NCBI GenBank assembly: GCA_034422355.1
Contig: DAOUJS010000171.1
Location: forward strand, 1 to 64,000
Length of the DNA: 64,000 nt
Origin: CATOSP01 sp034422355
GTDB lineage: Bacteria > Chloroflexota > Dehalococcoidia > Lucifugimonadales > UBA3495
Reading direction: 5' to 3'
Positions 1 to 8,408 of this stretch are shown here, piece by piece; position 1 is the first letter of the stretch; every line of letters starts with the position of its first letter. The translations under genes were made by a program, and so were the position numbers. The notes beneath the pieces were generated by a model. It was given only the letters and a program-made list of their open reading frames with translations, did no database searches and was not told the origin of the DNA.

Positions 1-946
1 GTTCCACCCCTTCCGGAGATATGTTGATGGCAAAGTCAATGTCGCCGGCTTGCAGGGCCAGTTCCCGGCTGTTGGTGTCCGGGATGGCAATGTACTCGAT
101 GCCGGCCAGCAGGGGAACTCCGCCCCAGTAATCGTCGTTGGCCACGCTGCTCAGGCGTTCTTTGCGAATGTACTCGGTGGGGATGTAGGGGCCGGTCAGC
201 GCTTCCGCAGTGACGAAGTTGCCTTCACCGGCAGCGTCAGCCGCGGCCGCGTTGACGATGGCCGTGTTGGAATTGGTCAACAGCCCCGGCAGTGTCGGAC
301 GCGGCTTCGTAGTAGTTACGATGACCGTCCGGTTGTCTTTGACTTCCACGCTTTCAAGCGCCAGCCTTTCCGCATCCCCCGGCGATAACCGGACGGTCCT
401 TTCCAATGAGGCTTTGACCGCCTGAGCGTCCATCACCGCACCGTTGTGAAACCTGACACCGGAACGCAGCTCAATCTCCCAAGTCACCGGGTCCATCCGC
501 TCAGCGCTCGTGGCCAGCCACGGCTCCGGGCTGAGATCGATTGCAGACAGGCGAAACAGGTTCTCCGCCATGCCCCCTTGGATGGCCACCCATGATCCCT
601 CCACCGGGTCCAGCGGGCTGTCCAACCAGATGAAGCCGGCGTTCAGGATGGGACGCTCCTCTTCGGCGTCAGCGACCGTCGAAGACCGCTCGACCTGGGT
701 GGCTGGCGCCGCTGACTGTTCCGATGCTCCGGTCGCTTGAGAGGGTTGCTGTGGGACCGCGGTTGCAGCCGGGAGCGCCGGCGATTCGGTGGCGGCGGGC
801 AGCGGGGTGTTGTCCGGGGCGGCGCTTGGCTGTCCGCAAGCCAACGCCAGGGCCAGGAATACTGCCAGCGCACCTGGGACTATAATTCCGATACCCTGTA
901 TCAATAATCTCCGGATAATGCGACCTGGTATCAATAGTTTCGGCAT
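1..946 (-). CDS. ABC transporter solute-binding lipoprotein, family 5 (3' end outside window)
   Basis: This is the N-terminal 315 residues of a periplasmic/extracellular binding protein of the peptide/nickel (SBP_bac_5) family; the gene runs off the left edge. The start ATG at 946 has an AGGAGG Shine-Dalgarno about 6 bases upstream. Residues 1-37 form a signal peptide ending in a LALAC lipobox, so the mature protein should be lipid-anchored at Cys37. A linker of about 60 residues rich in Ala, Pro, Thr and Gln follows. The binding domain then begins with the family pattern of a WEIELR strand, a VRFHNG motif and a D-x-x-x-V-K-x-S-x-E-R helix. The ligand cannot be read from sequence; oligopeptides or other organic solutes are typical. 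No permease gene is visible on this side. Confidence 0.9.
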   Translation of the reverse strand, partial: MPKLLIPGRIIRRLLIQGIGIIVPGALAVFLALALACGQPSAAPDNTPLPAATESPALPAATAVPQQPSQATGASEQSAAPATQVERSSTVADAEEERPILNAGFIWLDSPLDPVEGSWVAIQGGMAENLFRLSAIDLSPEPWLATSAERMDPVTWEIELRSGVRFHNGAVMDAQAVKASLERTVRLSPGDAERLALESVEVKDNRTVIVTTTKPRPTLPGLLTNSNTAIVNAAAADAAGEGNFVTAEALTGPYIPTEYIRKERLSSVANDDYWGGVPLLAGIEYIAIPDTNSRELALQAGDIDFAINISPEGVE

Positions 947-1553
947 GATGAACCTCCTACTGGGTTTCGGTGGACATAAATGCCACTCTACCGGCTCTTG
1001 TTATTTGCGGCGAGCGACTGAAGCAGGACCGAGTGTGCTCGTAACCTGAGCGTCAAGTTCCCGCAGAGTGGGGATACGAGCAGCTTCAGTGATTGCCTGC
1101 GACGGCGATGCGTCTGATGCTGGCCCGTATTGTTGGCCCGGGAAATGTCGGGTGTAGCCGGGTCGGCTTTTTCGCGCCATACAGGACTTGCTTGCCTCCG
1201 GCACATCACGGGATGCGCCGGAGGCAACCATCAATGGATAGCCGGAAGCTGCTCAGGTGTTTGATTTCCATTCCCGACCACGGCTGGGCAGTCTAGCAGA
1301 GCACGCTGATGTTGTCAAAAATACCGCATCGAATCGGGACGATTTCGCTACGGGTGGACCGAGAACATGGTAGCTGAAACCGCTGGCTGGCGCGACGATT
1401 TTGCATCGTCGGAGGTCGACAACTCGTGTCTCAGAAAGATGGCGAATCGGAGACGCCCGCCAATACCCGGTTAGCGGCGCCTATACCTCCGACCACGGTC
1501 CGGATCTTGGCAAGGACAGCGAAACCGCGATGCAATTCAAGCCCAGTGGCGCT
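947..1553. other. Intergenic stretch without a convincing gene
   Basis: About 600 bases lie between the solute-binding protein start and the broken antitoxin gene. Reading frames here are short and have no recognisable domain or good ribosome binding site. The only clear structure is an 11-bp inverted repeat near 1200. The 5' UTR and promoter of the solute-binding protein should lie next to 947, but I see no consensus promoter. Confidence 0.5.
1192..1227. repeat. 11-bp inverted repeat (hairpin)
   Basis: TTGCCTCCGGC at 1192-1202 pairs perfectly with GCCGGAGGCAA at 1217-1227 across a 14-base loop. No T-run follows on either side, so it is not a textbook terminator. It may be a small mobile repeat or the remnant of a terminator. 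Confidence 0.5.
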
Positions 1554-1883
1554 TCACCACCGGGGCGCCCGAATGAAGCTCAAGTCCGTATACCCGCCAA
1601 TACAACAGCGATTGTCTGTTAGTTGCCGTTTCACTTCCTCGTGGCTGATGAGCTTTCCCTCAGCTGCGGCCCGCATTCCCTCCTCAATTGCGGCTTCGTC
1701 TTCTGCTGTCAACGGTTCGTCATCCCAGGGTGATTCCAATAGGCTTTGGACAAAAGGGACTGCTGAGGCAATCAACTATCCCAGGTAACGGCGTGCGGTG
1801 TACAGGTCCTCCGATGGGACTCGCTCGACGATCTCACGTAGCTCTTGACGCAGAGTCTCTTCATCCTGTTGTCCCGTGCCCAT
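1554..1883 (-). pseudogene. Antitoxin-like small gene interrupted by an in-frame stop
   Basis: The reading frame opens with ATG at 1883 and encodes a short helical protein. Its first part (motif LRQELREIVERVPSEDLYTA) ends at a TAG codon at 1776-1778. The same frame continues for 73 codons with LLESPWDDEPLTAEDEAA and ISHEEVKRQL. This order (a helical leucine-rich N-terminus, the DDEPLT patch, then SHEEVKR-L) is the layout of the small antitoxins paired with ParE/RelE-type toxins. The TAG replaces what is usually an aromatic codon after the ARRYL motif. After VKRQL the protein runs on for about 20 non-homologous-looking residues, and no toxin gene is visible downstream. It is probably a decayed antitoxin, or two pieces if TTG at 1775 restarts translation. 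Confidence 0.55.
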
Positions 1884-1943
1884 CTTGATAGCGGCCTCCT
1901 CTATGTGGACCGGCTCTGGTATCGATGTGCTCCGTTATTGCCC

Positions 1944-3128
1944 CTAAGCTATAACTCCTTCCTCTACCAGCGCCGCCATTTCCACTTCGTCCAGTCCCAG
2001 GAGACCGCCGTAAATCTCCCCGTTGTGCTCGCCGTAGCGGGGGATAGGGCCGGCGGTGGTTGGGGTCTTGGAATACTTGATGATGGTGGGGCCGGGGACG
2101 AGCATCTTCTTGCCGGGGGGTTCCGGTATCTCGGCCTCAATCATCACTTCCCGCTCCCACATGTGCCTGTCCTCCAACACCTGCGGGATGGACTTGACCG
2201 GGCCAAATGGAATGTCGGCGGCCACCAGGGCATCCTCCACTTCCTGGACCGTGCGCTCCTCGCACCAGAGATGGAGAAGCTCCATCCTGATTTCGGCCTT
2301 GTCGGTGGCGAACATGGGAGCGGCGTACTCCGGGTCGTCGGACAGGTCGTCGTAGCCCATTACCTTCAGCATTCGCTCCCACATGCCAGCCCTGGCCGCG
2401 CCGGTGGTGACCCAGCCGTCCTTGCAGCGGAGGAAAGTGCCTGTCCTCACGAAATCGTTGGTGTTGGTCTCGTAACACATGGCAAGTGCGACCTCTTCCA
2501 GGGTGATACCCCCATCCAGCATGGCCACCTCCAGCCACTGGCCCTCGCCGGTGCGGTCGCGGTGGCGCAGCGCGCCCAGGATTCCGATGGCGGCGTGAAG
2601 GGCGGCAGTGCGGTCCATGATGGGGCCGTTGGCCATGATGGGCTGGTCGAACCCCCGGCCGGTCTGGTCGCCGATGCCGCTCATCGCCTGGATTATGGGG
2701 TCGAAGCACTGGCGGTCCCGGTATGGCCCGTACTGGCCGAAACCGGATACGGAGGCGAGGATGATGCCGGGGTTGACCTCCGCCATCCTCTCGTACCCGA
2801 AGCCCATTTGCTCCATGGTGCCGGGCCTGAAGTTCTCCAGCACTACGTCTGAGACTTCCAGGAGGCGGAAGAACAGGTCTTTGCCCTTTTCGTGGCGCGT
2901 ATTGAGCGTGACGCTTTTCTTCCCCCGGTTGTAGGCGGCGAACTGGACGCTCATCTCACCGACAAAGGGGCCGGAGTTGCGCAGGTCGCCTCCCTTGCGC
3001 CATTCCAGCTTGATGACCTCTGCGCCCATATCGCGCAGGATCAGCGAACCCCGGGGCGCAGCCTGCCAGCGCGCCAGTTCGAGTATCCTCACTCCGTCGA
3101 GCACCGTGTTATGGCCGTTCTGAAACAT
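1944..3128 (-). CDS. CaiB/BaiF class III CoA-transferase
   Basis: The 394-residue product matches the formyl-CoA/carnitine CoA-transferase family over its full length. It has the N-terminal L-DGVRILEL segment, the MGAEVIKLE motif, the LNTRHEKGK and ENFRPGTMEQMG segments, and the catalytic-Asp region PIMDRTAALHAA with Asp near residue 172. These enzymes move CoA between carboxylic acids via a covalent aspartyl intermediate in the cytoplasm, usually to activate a substrate for degradation. The start was set at ATG 3128 because AGGAGA lies 6 bases upstream; a GTG directly precedes it. The gene stands alone, divergent from the gene at 3296. The substrate is unknown. A second, diverged paralogue lies at 33059-34306. 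Confidence 0.93.
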   Translation of the reverse strand: MFQNGHNTVLDGVRILELARWQAAPRGSLILRDMGAEVIKLEWRKGGDLRNSGPFVGEMSVQFAAYNRGKKSVTLNTRHEKGKDLFFRLLEVSDVVLENFRPGTMEQMGFGYERMAEVNPGIILASVSGFGQYGPYRDRQCFDPIIQAMSGIGDQTGRGFDQPIMANGPIMDRTAALHAAIGILGALRHRDRTGEGQWLEVAMLDGGITLEEVALAMCYETNTNDFVRTGTFLRCKDGWVTTGAARAGMWERMLKVMGYDDLSDDPEYAAPMFATDKAEIRMELLHLWCEERTVQEVEDALVAADIPFGPVKSIPQVLEDRHMWEREVMIEAEIPEPPGKKMLVPGPTIIKYSKTPTTAGPIPRYGEHNGEIYGGLLGLDEVEMAALVEEGVIA

Positions 3129-3295
3129 CACTATTCTCCTGATCCGTTGTCAGCAACCGGGCTGGATGTTTGCCAGAGTATAACCCCGATTGAGTTGTTC
3201 CGCACCGGAGAGCTACCCCCAAGGGTATGGGAAAGTGTAGAATCAGTTGCCGGTTGGACATAATGTGAATTTCTTTGCTCAGGGATGGTCAAGAC

Positions 3296-4972
3296 ATGAC
3301 TCAAGACCGCACCGGTCTGGCAGTGGCTTTGGCGTCAGAGGCTGGGGGTCTCCCGGACGTTTGGGAGGTCGGTCACTGGGGCGTTACCAGGGGGACGCAG
3401 GGTATCCCCGCCCTGCTCCACCGCGACGCATACCGACCCCAGTCCACGCGCATGAGGGTATTGCTGCTCTCCGGGTTTTCCGGGAGTGATGAGGACGTTT
3501 CTCTTGCGATGCGCGCGTTGGAGTTGTACCGGACAGCCGATTCATCCGTCAGGGACATCGTTGCCCTGAGCGCCGCGCCCTGTGTCAACCCGGAAGGGAA
3601 CGGAGACCAATCGGTTGGCTTCCCGCCAGGCGATAATTTTTTCTTCGACCTGGAACAGCCGGAGAGTCGCTACCTTTGGCGGTGGGTGTGCTTTCAGGCT
3701 CCAGGGCTGGTTTTGGAATTGAAGGCAGGCGGGTCTGTAGGCTGGGGGGCCAACGCGGCAGCCGTCGGCCTGGGAGAGGCATTGGGCGCGGAGGCTATGG
3801 GGCAGGACGGGTCGCTGCTGGCGGCCATCGGGGTTGGAACGCCGGATAACCTGGGGCCGGTCCCCGGTCTGCGGCTGACCACGACGCCGGAGCAGTTGCC
3901 AGCGGAGCTTGACCGGCTCTGGGGCACGGTCGCCGGCATTGCTGTGAGCGGCAGGGTATCGTCGGCCCGCCGGGTGCTGGATGCCCGTCGCCAGCGCAGC
4001 TACCTGGACGTGGCCCGCACACTGGCCTCGGTCTATGGGCATGAACTGGACCCGGTGAATTACACCCAGGGAGTCGGAATCAGCGGGCGGCTGAGGTTGG
4101 CAGAGCTAGACCGGGAGTCCGAGTCTCCCGCCCGGGAAATTGCCTCGCTTGTTTCGTCCAGGATGTCCGGTGATACTCCGTGGTTTGGAGACGACCCCGG
4201 CGGCGCGAACCTGGCCGGGTTGATCTGGGCCGGGGAGCTTGCCGAGGCAACCGGGGACGAGGGTTACTCCCGATTGATTGTTGACGTTGCCGAGCGCTAC
4301 CGGCCCGGAGACGATGGCGGCGCGCCGCCGCCCTGTGACCCCGACTTTCGTACCGAGGACATGTTTATGGCAGGTGCCATGCTGGGACGGGCGTTCCACC
4401 AGACAGGCGAGCCCCGTTACCTGGACCTGCTGGTAAAGTTCCTGCTCAATGCTGGAATACAGCAGGAAAACGGACTGTTCTGGCACTGCCGGTCCGGCCC
4501 CTTCTTCTGGGGTCGCGGCAATGGTTTCGCCGCTCTTGGTCTGACGGAAACTTTGACGTACCTGCCCGAGGACCATCCAGACCGAGGCGCACTGGCAGGG
4601 ATGTGCAGGCTGCTGCTGGACGCGCTGATCCGGGTGCAGACGCCTTCGGGAATGTTGCTGCAACTGCTGGACTTCCCCGGCTCATACCAGGAGCACACAT
4701 CGACCAGCATGTTCGGGTACTCGCTGGCCAGAGGGCTGCGCCTGGGATGGCTGGAGCCTTCGTACATACCGGCGTTGGAATTGGCGTGGCAGGGGGTGTC
4801 GGAAAGGGTCGATGACCAGGGTAATGTTGTGGACGGATGCACCGGCACAGGGGTGCAAACATCGGTGAAGGAATACCTTGACAGGCCCGCCATCTTCGGA
4901 TTCGACGACCGGACGGGCAGCATGGCGCTGTGGTTCGCCGTTGAGATGGAGCGTTGGAGAAGAGGGCTATAG
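3296..4972 (+). CDS. Two-domain protein: M14-like N-terminus plus GH88/GH105-like (alpha/alpha)6 C-terminus
   Basis: The 558-residue protein has two parts. Residues 1 to about 230 resemble a degenerate M14-type carboxypeptidase/deacylase fold: an early SGFSGSDEDVSLAMRAL segment sits where the family's zinc-binding G-x-H-G-x-E motif belongs, but its His is missing, and a later APCVNPEGNG segment is like the family's NPDG loop. From about residue 290 to the end it resembles unsaturated glucuronyl/rhamnogalacturonyl hydrolases: DMFMAGAMLGRAF, NGLFWHC and FFWGRGNGFAALGLTE match the core motifs of GH88/GH105. No signal peptide is visible, so it should be cytoplasmic. The ATG at 3296 is preferred over an upstream TTG because AGGGATGG precedes it. 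A role in carbohydrate or polyuronide breakdown is inference only. Confidence 0.6.
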   Translation: MTQDRTGLAVALASEAGGLPDVWEVGHWGVTRGTQGIPALLHRDAYRPQSTRMRVLLLSGFSGSDEDVSLAMRALELYRTADSSVRDIVALSAAPCVNPEGNGDQSVGFPPGDNFFFDLEQPESRYLWRWVCFQAPGLVLELKAGGSVGWGANAAAVGLGEALGAEAMGQDGSLLAAIGVGTPDNLGPVPGLRLTTTPEQLPAELDRLWGTVAGIAVSGRVSSARRVLDARRQRSYLDVARTLASVYGHELDPVNYTQGVGISGRLRLAELDRESESPAREIASLVSSRMSGDTPWFGDDPGGANLAGLIWAGELAEATGDEGYSRLIVDVAERYRPGDDGGAPPPCDPDFRTEDMFMAGAMLGRAFHQTGEPRYLDLLVKFLLNAGIQQENGLFWHCRSGPFFWGRGNGFAALGLTETLTYLPEDHPDRGALAGMCRLLLDALIRVQTPSGMLLQLLDFPGSYQEHTSTSMFGYSLARGLRLGWLEPSYIPALELAWQGVSERVDDQGNVVDGCTGTGVQTSVKEYLDRPAIFGFDDRTGSMALWFAVEMERWRRGL

Positions 4973-5014
4973 CTCTTCCCGAAAAATTAGATCAACCAGA
5001 TGAGAGAAATGTAA

Positions 5015-5419
5015 ATGGCACAACCCTGCCCGGAGGGACCAGATGATTCCATAGCTGTCATGGACTATCGGGGGCAGGCCCGGGAGTTCCTTGCCCAGAG
5101 CCGGGAATACCTGGCCGGCGGGAACCTGCACCAGGCGTCGGAAAAGGGTTGGGGGGCCGCGGCGTGGATGGCTAAGGCCGTCGCAGAGACGCAGGGATGG
5201 CAATATGACCGGCACGACCACTTTCAGGTTGTGCTGAACAATGCCCGCGTTATGACAGGCAACGACAGGTTGATAGACCTGAGCGCCGTTGCCCACAATC
5301 TTCACCGCAACTTTTACGTCCGCAGGCGGTTCTTGGACATGGAAGAAATCGGCCTCAACCTGGACAGAATAGCTGAACTGCTCGACATTCTGGAACCGTT
5401 GACGAGCGCAAGGCAATAG
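5015..5419 (+). CDS. PaREP1/HEPN-like small helical protein
   Basis: The 134-residue all-helical protein has the PaREP1-type core: a REFLAQSREYLAGGNLHQAS helix pair, then EKGWGAAAWMAKAVAE, then LSAVAHNLHRNFY near residue 90. This family belongs to the HEPN-like four-helix bundles common in archaea and Chloroflexota, with no established function; some HEPN relatives are nucleases or nucleotidyltransferase partners. No nucleotidyltransferase gene is adjacent. It lies 42 bases after the GH-like gene and 54 bases before the GMC oxidoreductase gene, so it may be co-transcribed with both. The Shine-Dalgarno is weak (GAGA). Confidence 0.65.
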   Translation: MAQPCPEGPDDSIAVMDYRGQAREFLAQSREYLAGGNLHQASEKGWGAAAWMAKAVAETQGWQYDRHDHFQVVLNNARVMTGNDRLIDLSAVAHNLHRNFYVRRRFLDMEEIGLNLDRIAELLDILEPLTSARQ

Positions 5420-5473
5420 GCTGCTGTCAAGTCTCAGCCACGGCCTGGATTGCAGAAGAAATAGGAGGGAGCA

Positions 5474-7009
5474 ATGAAGTATGACGTAATCGTCGTTGGA
5501 GCGGGTTCGGCGGGATGCGCTGCGGCAACCAGACTGTCGGAAGACCCATCCCGATCAGTGTTGTTGCTGGAGGCCGGGCCGGACTACCCGGAGATGGAGC
5601 ATCTGCCGGACGAACTGAAATATGGCCATACCAGGGACGCCGAGACCCGGGGTGCAGACCATAACTGGTCTCTCAGGGGGACCATAAACGACACCCAGGG
5701 CGAGATTCACGTGGCCCAGGGGAAGGTTGTCGGCGGCTCCGGGGCCATCAACGGCCAGGTGTTGCTGCGCGGTCTCACGCAGGACTTTGACGACTACGCC
5801 GCGCTGGGCAACGACGAGTGGTCCTACGTCAATGTTCTTCCATATTACCGCCGGATGGAGTCGGACCAGGATATTCGCGACGACTTCCACGGCTCGGAAG
5901 GGCCTCTTCCTGTTCTGCGGCGGGCGAATGACCCGCTGGCCCCCATACAGGCGGCGCTCCGGCAGGCCTGCATTGCGGCGGGGTTCCCGGAGACCCATGA
6001 CATGAACGGCCCGGACTCCACCGGCGTCGGCGCTATACCGATGAACAACCCGGAAGGCATCCGGATGAGCGTGGCCCTGAGCCACCTCAGCACGGCGCGC
6101 CATCGCCTCAACCTGACGGTACGGGGCAACGTGCTGGCCCGCCGCGTGGTGTTCGAGGGGAACCGGGCCAGCGGGATGGAAGTGGAGAGCGGCGGGGAGA
6201 TATACACCGTCGAAGCCGGTGAAATCGTCCTCTGCGGGGGCGGGCTGCGCTCCTCACACCTGCTGCTGCTCTCCGGTGTGGGCCCGGCGGAGCATCTGCG
6301 GAGTTTCGGGATTCCTGTTGTACGTGATCTTCCGGGGGTGGGCCAAAACCTTCGAAACCATCCCAGCGTGGGTGTGCAACTGATGGCCAAGGAGGGCGTC
6401 AGGTTGGTCACCGACAATCCGGGGACCCGGATTGCCCTTCGCTACACGGCTGAGGGGTCTCCTCACCCCAACGATGTGATGATTACCACAAGCTCAGTTT
6501 TCGCTTCGCTGAGCGGTGAGGTAATCCCGGACGAGGGGTTCCGCTTCTCCTGTGCCCTTGAGCTTCCGATGAGCGCCGGAGAGTTACGGCTCTCGTCGGC
6601 CGACCCCAACGTGCAACCTGAGTTCAACTACCATTACCTGGAACATCCAATGGACCGGGAGCGTCTGCGCAGCGCGATCCGGCTCTGCGTCCGTCTCCTT
6701 GAGAGTGAGACCTACCGGGAACTGCTGGCCAGCAGGGTGGCTCCGACCGACGAGGAACTGGCATCCGATGATCTCCTGGACGCCTACATGCTTCGCACAG
6801 TGGGCACGGCCCGCCACGTTTCCGGAACATGCAAGATGGGGCCTGCGTCGGACCCAATGGCGGTGGTTGACCAGCAGCTGCGGGTCCACGGGCTGGAGGG
6901 CATTCGCGTGGCCGACCCGTCGATCCTTCCCAACGTGGTGCGGGCGAACACCAACGCCACTGCCATAATGATTGGGGAGCGGGTGTCCGACCTGGTTGCC
7001 ACAGGTTAG
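5474..7009 (+). CDS. GMC-family FAD-dependent oxidoreductase (choline dehydrogenase-like)
   Basis: The 511-residue protein is a full-length glucose-methanol-choline oxidoreductase. It has the N-terminal FAD dinucleotide motif GAGSAGC at residues 8-14, the GKVVGGSGAINGQVLLRG flavin-attachment-type segment near residue 85, an ILCGGG-like loop followed by LLLLSGVGP, and the C-terminal active-site blocks ARHVSGTCKMG and NTNATAIMIGER. Family members oxidise alcohols or amino-alcohols with FAD and pass electrons to O2 or a quinone. The ATG follows AGGAGGGAGCA. There is no signal peptide, so it is probably cytoplasmic. The substrate is not predictable; choline or betaine-aldehyde chemistry would fit the grd-like genes elsewhere in the window, but that is inference. 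Confidence 0.93.
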   Translation: MKYDVIVVGAGSAGCAAATRLSEDPSRSVLLLEAGPDYPEMEHLPDELKYGHTRDAETRGADHNWSLRGTINDTQGEIHVAQGKVVGGSGAINGQVLLRGLTQDFDDYAALGNDEWSYVNVLPYYRRMESDQDIRDDFHGSEGPLPVLRRANDPLAPIQAALRQACIAAGFPETHDMNGPDSTGVGAIPMNNPEGIRMSVALSHLSTARHRLNLTVRGNVLARRVVFEGNRASGMEVESGGEIYTVEAGEIVLCGGGLRSSHLLLLSGVGPAEHLRSFGIPVVRDLPGVGQNLRNHPSVGVQLMAKEGVRLVTDNPGTRIALRYTAEGSPHPNDVMITTSSVFASLSGEVIPDEGFRFSCALELPMSAGELRLSSADPNVQPEFNYHYLEHPMDRERLRSAIRLCVRLLESETYRELLASRVAPTDEELASDDLLDAYMLRTVGTARHVSGTCKMGPASDPMAVVDQQLRVHGLEGIRVADPSILPNVVRANTNATAIMIGERVSDLVATG

Positions 7010-7177
7010 ATTGTCCAGAGAGCCGGTGTGCGGAGCTGCTTCGTCTCATTGACAATTCAGGCGTAGTTGCATAAAGTTAGAGCGTAATCTGACGAACCTT
7101 GGCACAAGGCGCGGTCGGCATAGTCCATCGCGCCAACTCCTGCATCAGAAGTGAACCGATCCTGAGGGAGGTCAAAC

Positions 7178-8311
7178 ATGGTGTCCAGCGGCAGAGAAAA
7201 GAACCTGGTCATTATCCAGCTTACGGGCGCAAACGATGCGCTAAACACGGTGGTCCCCTACAACAACGGCCTCTACTACGACTTCCGGCCCAACGTGAAC
7301 ATGGCGGCGGAAGACCTGCTTCCCCTAAATGACGAGTTGGGTCTGACTCCCCACGCGCCGGAGGTAAAGTCACTCTGGGACCGGGGCAAAGTCGCGCTCA
7401 TCAACGGCATCGGCTACGCCAACCCCAATCGCTCCCACTTCCGGTCGATGGACATCTGGCACACCGCCGAGCCGGACAAGATCGCAACCGAAGGGTGGCT
7501 GGGCCGGGCCGTCAAAGACATGGACCCCCAGGGTGAGAACGTGCTGACCGCCGTCAACTTCGGGCGCGGACTTCCCAGGTCCCTGGCCAGCCGCGGCGTG
7601 CCGGTGGCGTCGGTGGGGAACCTGGAGACCTACGGACTGTTCCCCGATGTGGAAGACGACCAGCAGAAGAAGTACACCCTTGAAGCCTTCGCCCGGATGT
7701 ACGGCCCCGACCGGAACCGGGACCCGGTGCTGGAATCCCTTGGCCAGACCGGACGCGATGCCCTTCGAGGCGCGGATATTCTCCGGACCGCCCCGGAACG
7801 GTACTCATCCTCGGTTGAGTACGGTCAGAGCGGCATCGCCCAGAGCCTGAAGAACGCCGCCCAGGTGATGTTTGCCGACCTGGGGACTCGAATCTACTAC
7901 ACGTCCATCGGCAGCTTCGACACCCACGGCGGCGAGTTGCCCGTACACGCCAAGCTGTGGGACGACGTGTCCGCCGCCATCGGTGATTTCTACGCCGACC
8001 TGGAGGAACACGACTACCAGGACGACACGCTGATCTTCGTGTGGTCCGAGTTCGGACGCCGGATCAAGGACAACGGTTCGGGCACCGACCACGGCGCGGG
8101 AAGCATCGCAATGGTAATCGGCGGCGATGTCAATGGCGGAATGTACGGCCGGTTCCCGTCCCTGGAAGAAGCGGAACAGCAGGATGGCGACCTTCGGGCC
8201 AACAACGACTTCCGCAGCACCTACAGCACGATACTGGAGCGCTGGATGGGGCTGGACGCGCCCCCCATCGTCAACGGCCAGTTCGAGCAGTTCGAGTTCA
8301 TCTCCAAGTAA
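7178..8311 (+). CDS. DUF1501 family protein
   Basis: The 377-residue protein has the DUF1501 hallmarks: an N-terminal VIIQLTGANDALNTVVPY segment, INGIGYANPNRSHFRSMDIW, and later a SIGSFDTHGG block and FVWSEFGRRIKDNGSGTDHG. The family is related to alkaline phosphatase/sulfatase folds, and these blocks carry its presumed metal ligands. DUF1501 proteins are usually exported through Tat; this one begins almost directly at the core domain and lacks a twin-Arg signal. The ATG at 7178 has GGGAGG 8 bases upstream. The DUF1800 gene follows after 97 bases, a pairing conserved in many bacteria. The biochemical function of the pair is not established. Confidence 0.9.
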   Translation: MVSSGREKNLVIIQLTGANDALNTVVPYNNGLYYDFRPNVNMAAEDLLPLNDELGLTPHAPEVKSLWDRGKVALINGIGYANPNRSHFRSMDIWHTAEPDKIATEGWLGRAVKDMDPQGENVLTAVNFGRGLPRSLASRGVPVASVGNLETYGLFPDVEDDQQKKYTLEAFARMYGPDRNRDPVLESLGQTGRDALRGADILRTAPERYSSSVEYGQSGIAQSLKNAAQVMFADLGTRIYYTSIGSFDTHGGELPVHAKLWDDVSAAIGDFYADLEEHDYQDDTLIFVWSEFGRRIKDNGSGTDHGAGSIAMVIGGDVNGGMYGRFPSLEEAEQQDGDLRANNDFRSTYSTILERWMGLDAPPIVNGQFEQFEFISK

Positions 8312-8408
8312 ATCGCCTGTCAATTCTAAGCGCCGGCCACCGTGCCGGCGCATATTCGACCGCAACGTATCTATCAAAAAGCATCTATCAAATCGGGAGG
8401 TAGACGCC

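Noticed and set aside
1001..1234. Minus-strand frame of 77 codons upstream of the partial binding protein
   Set aside because: No homology motif, no Shine-Dalgarno and no operon partner; it may be chance.
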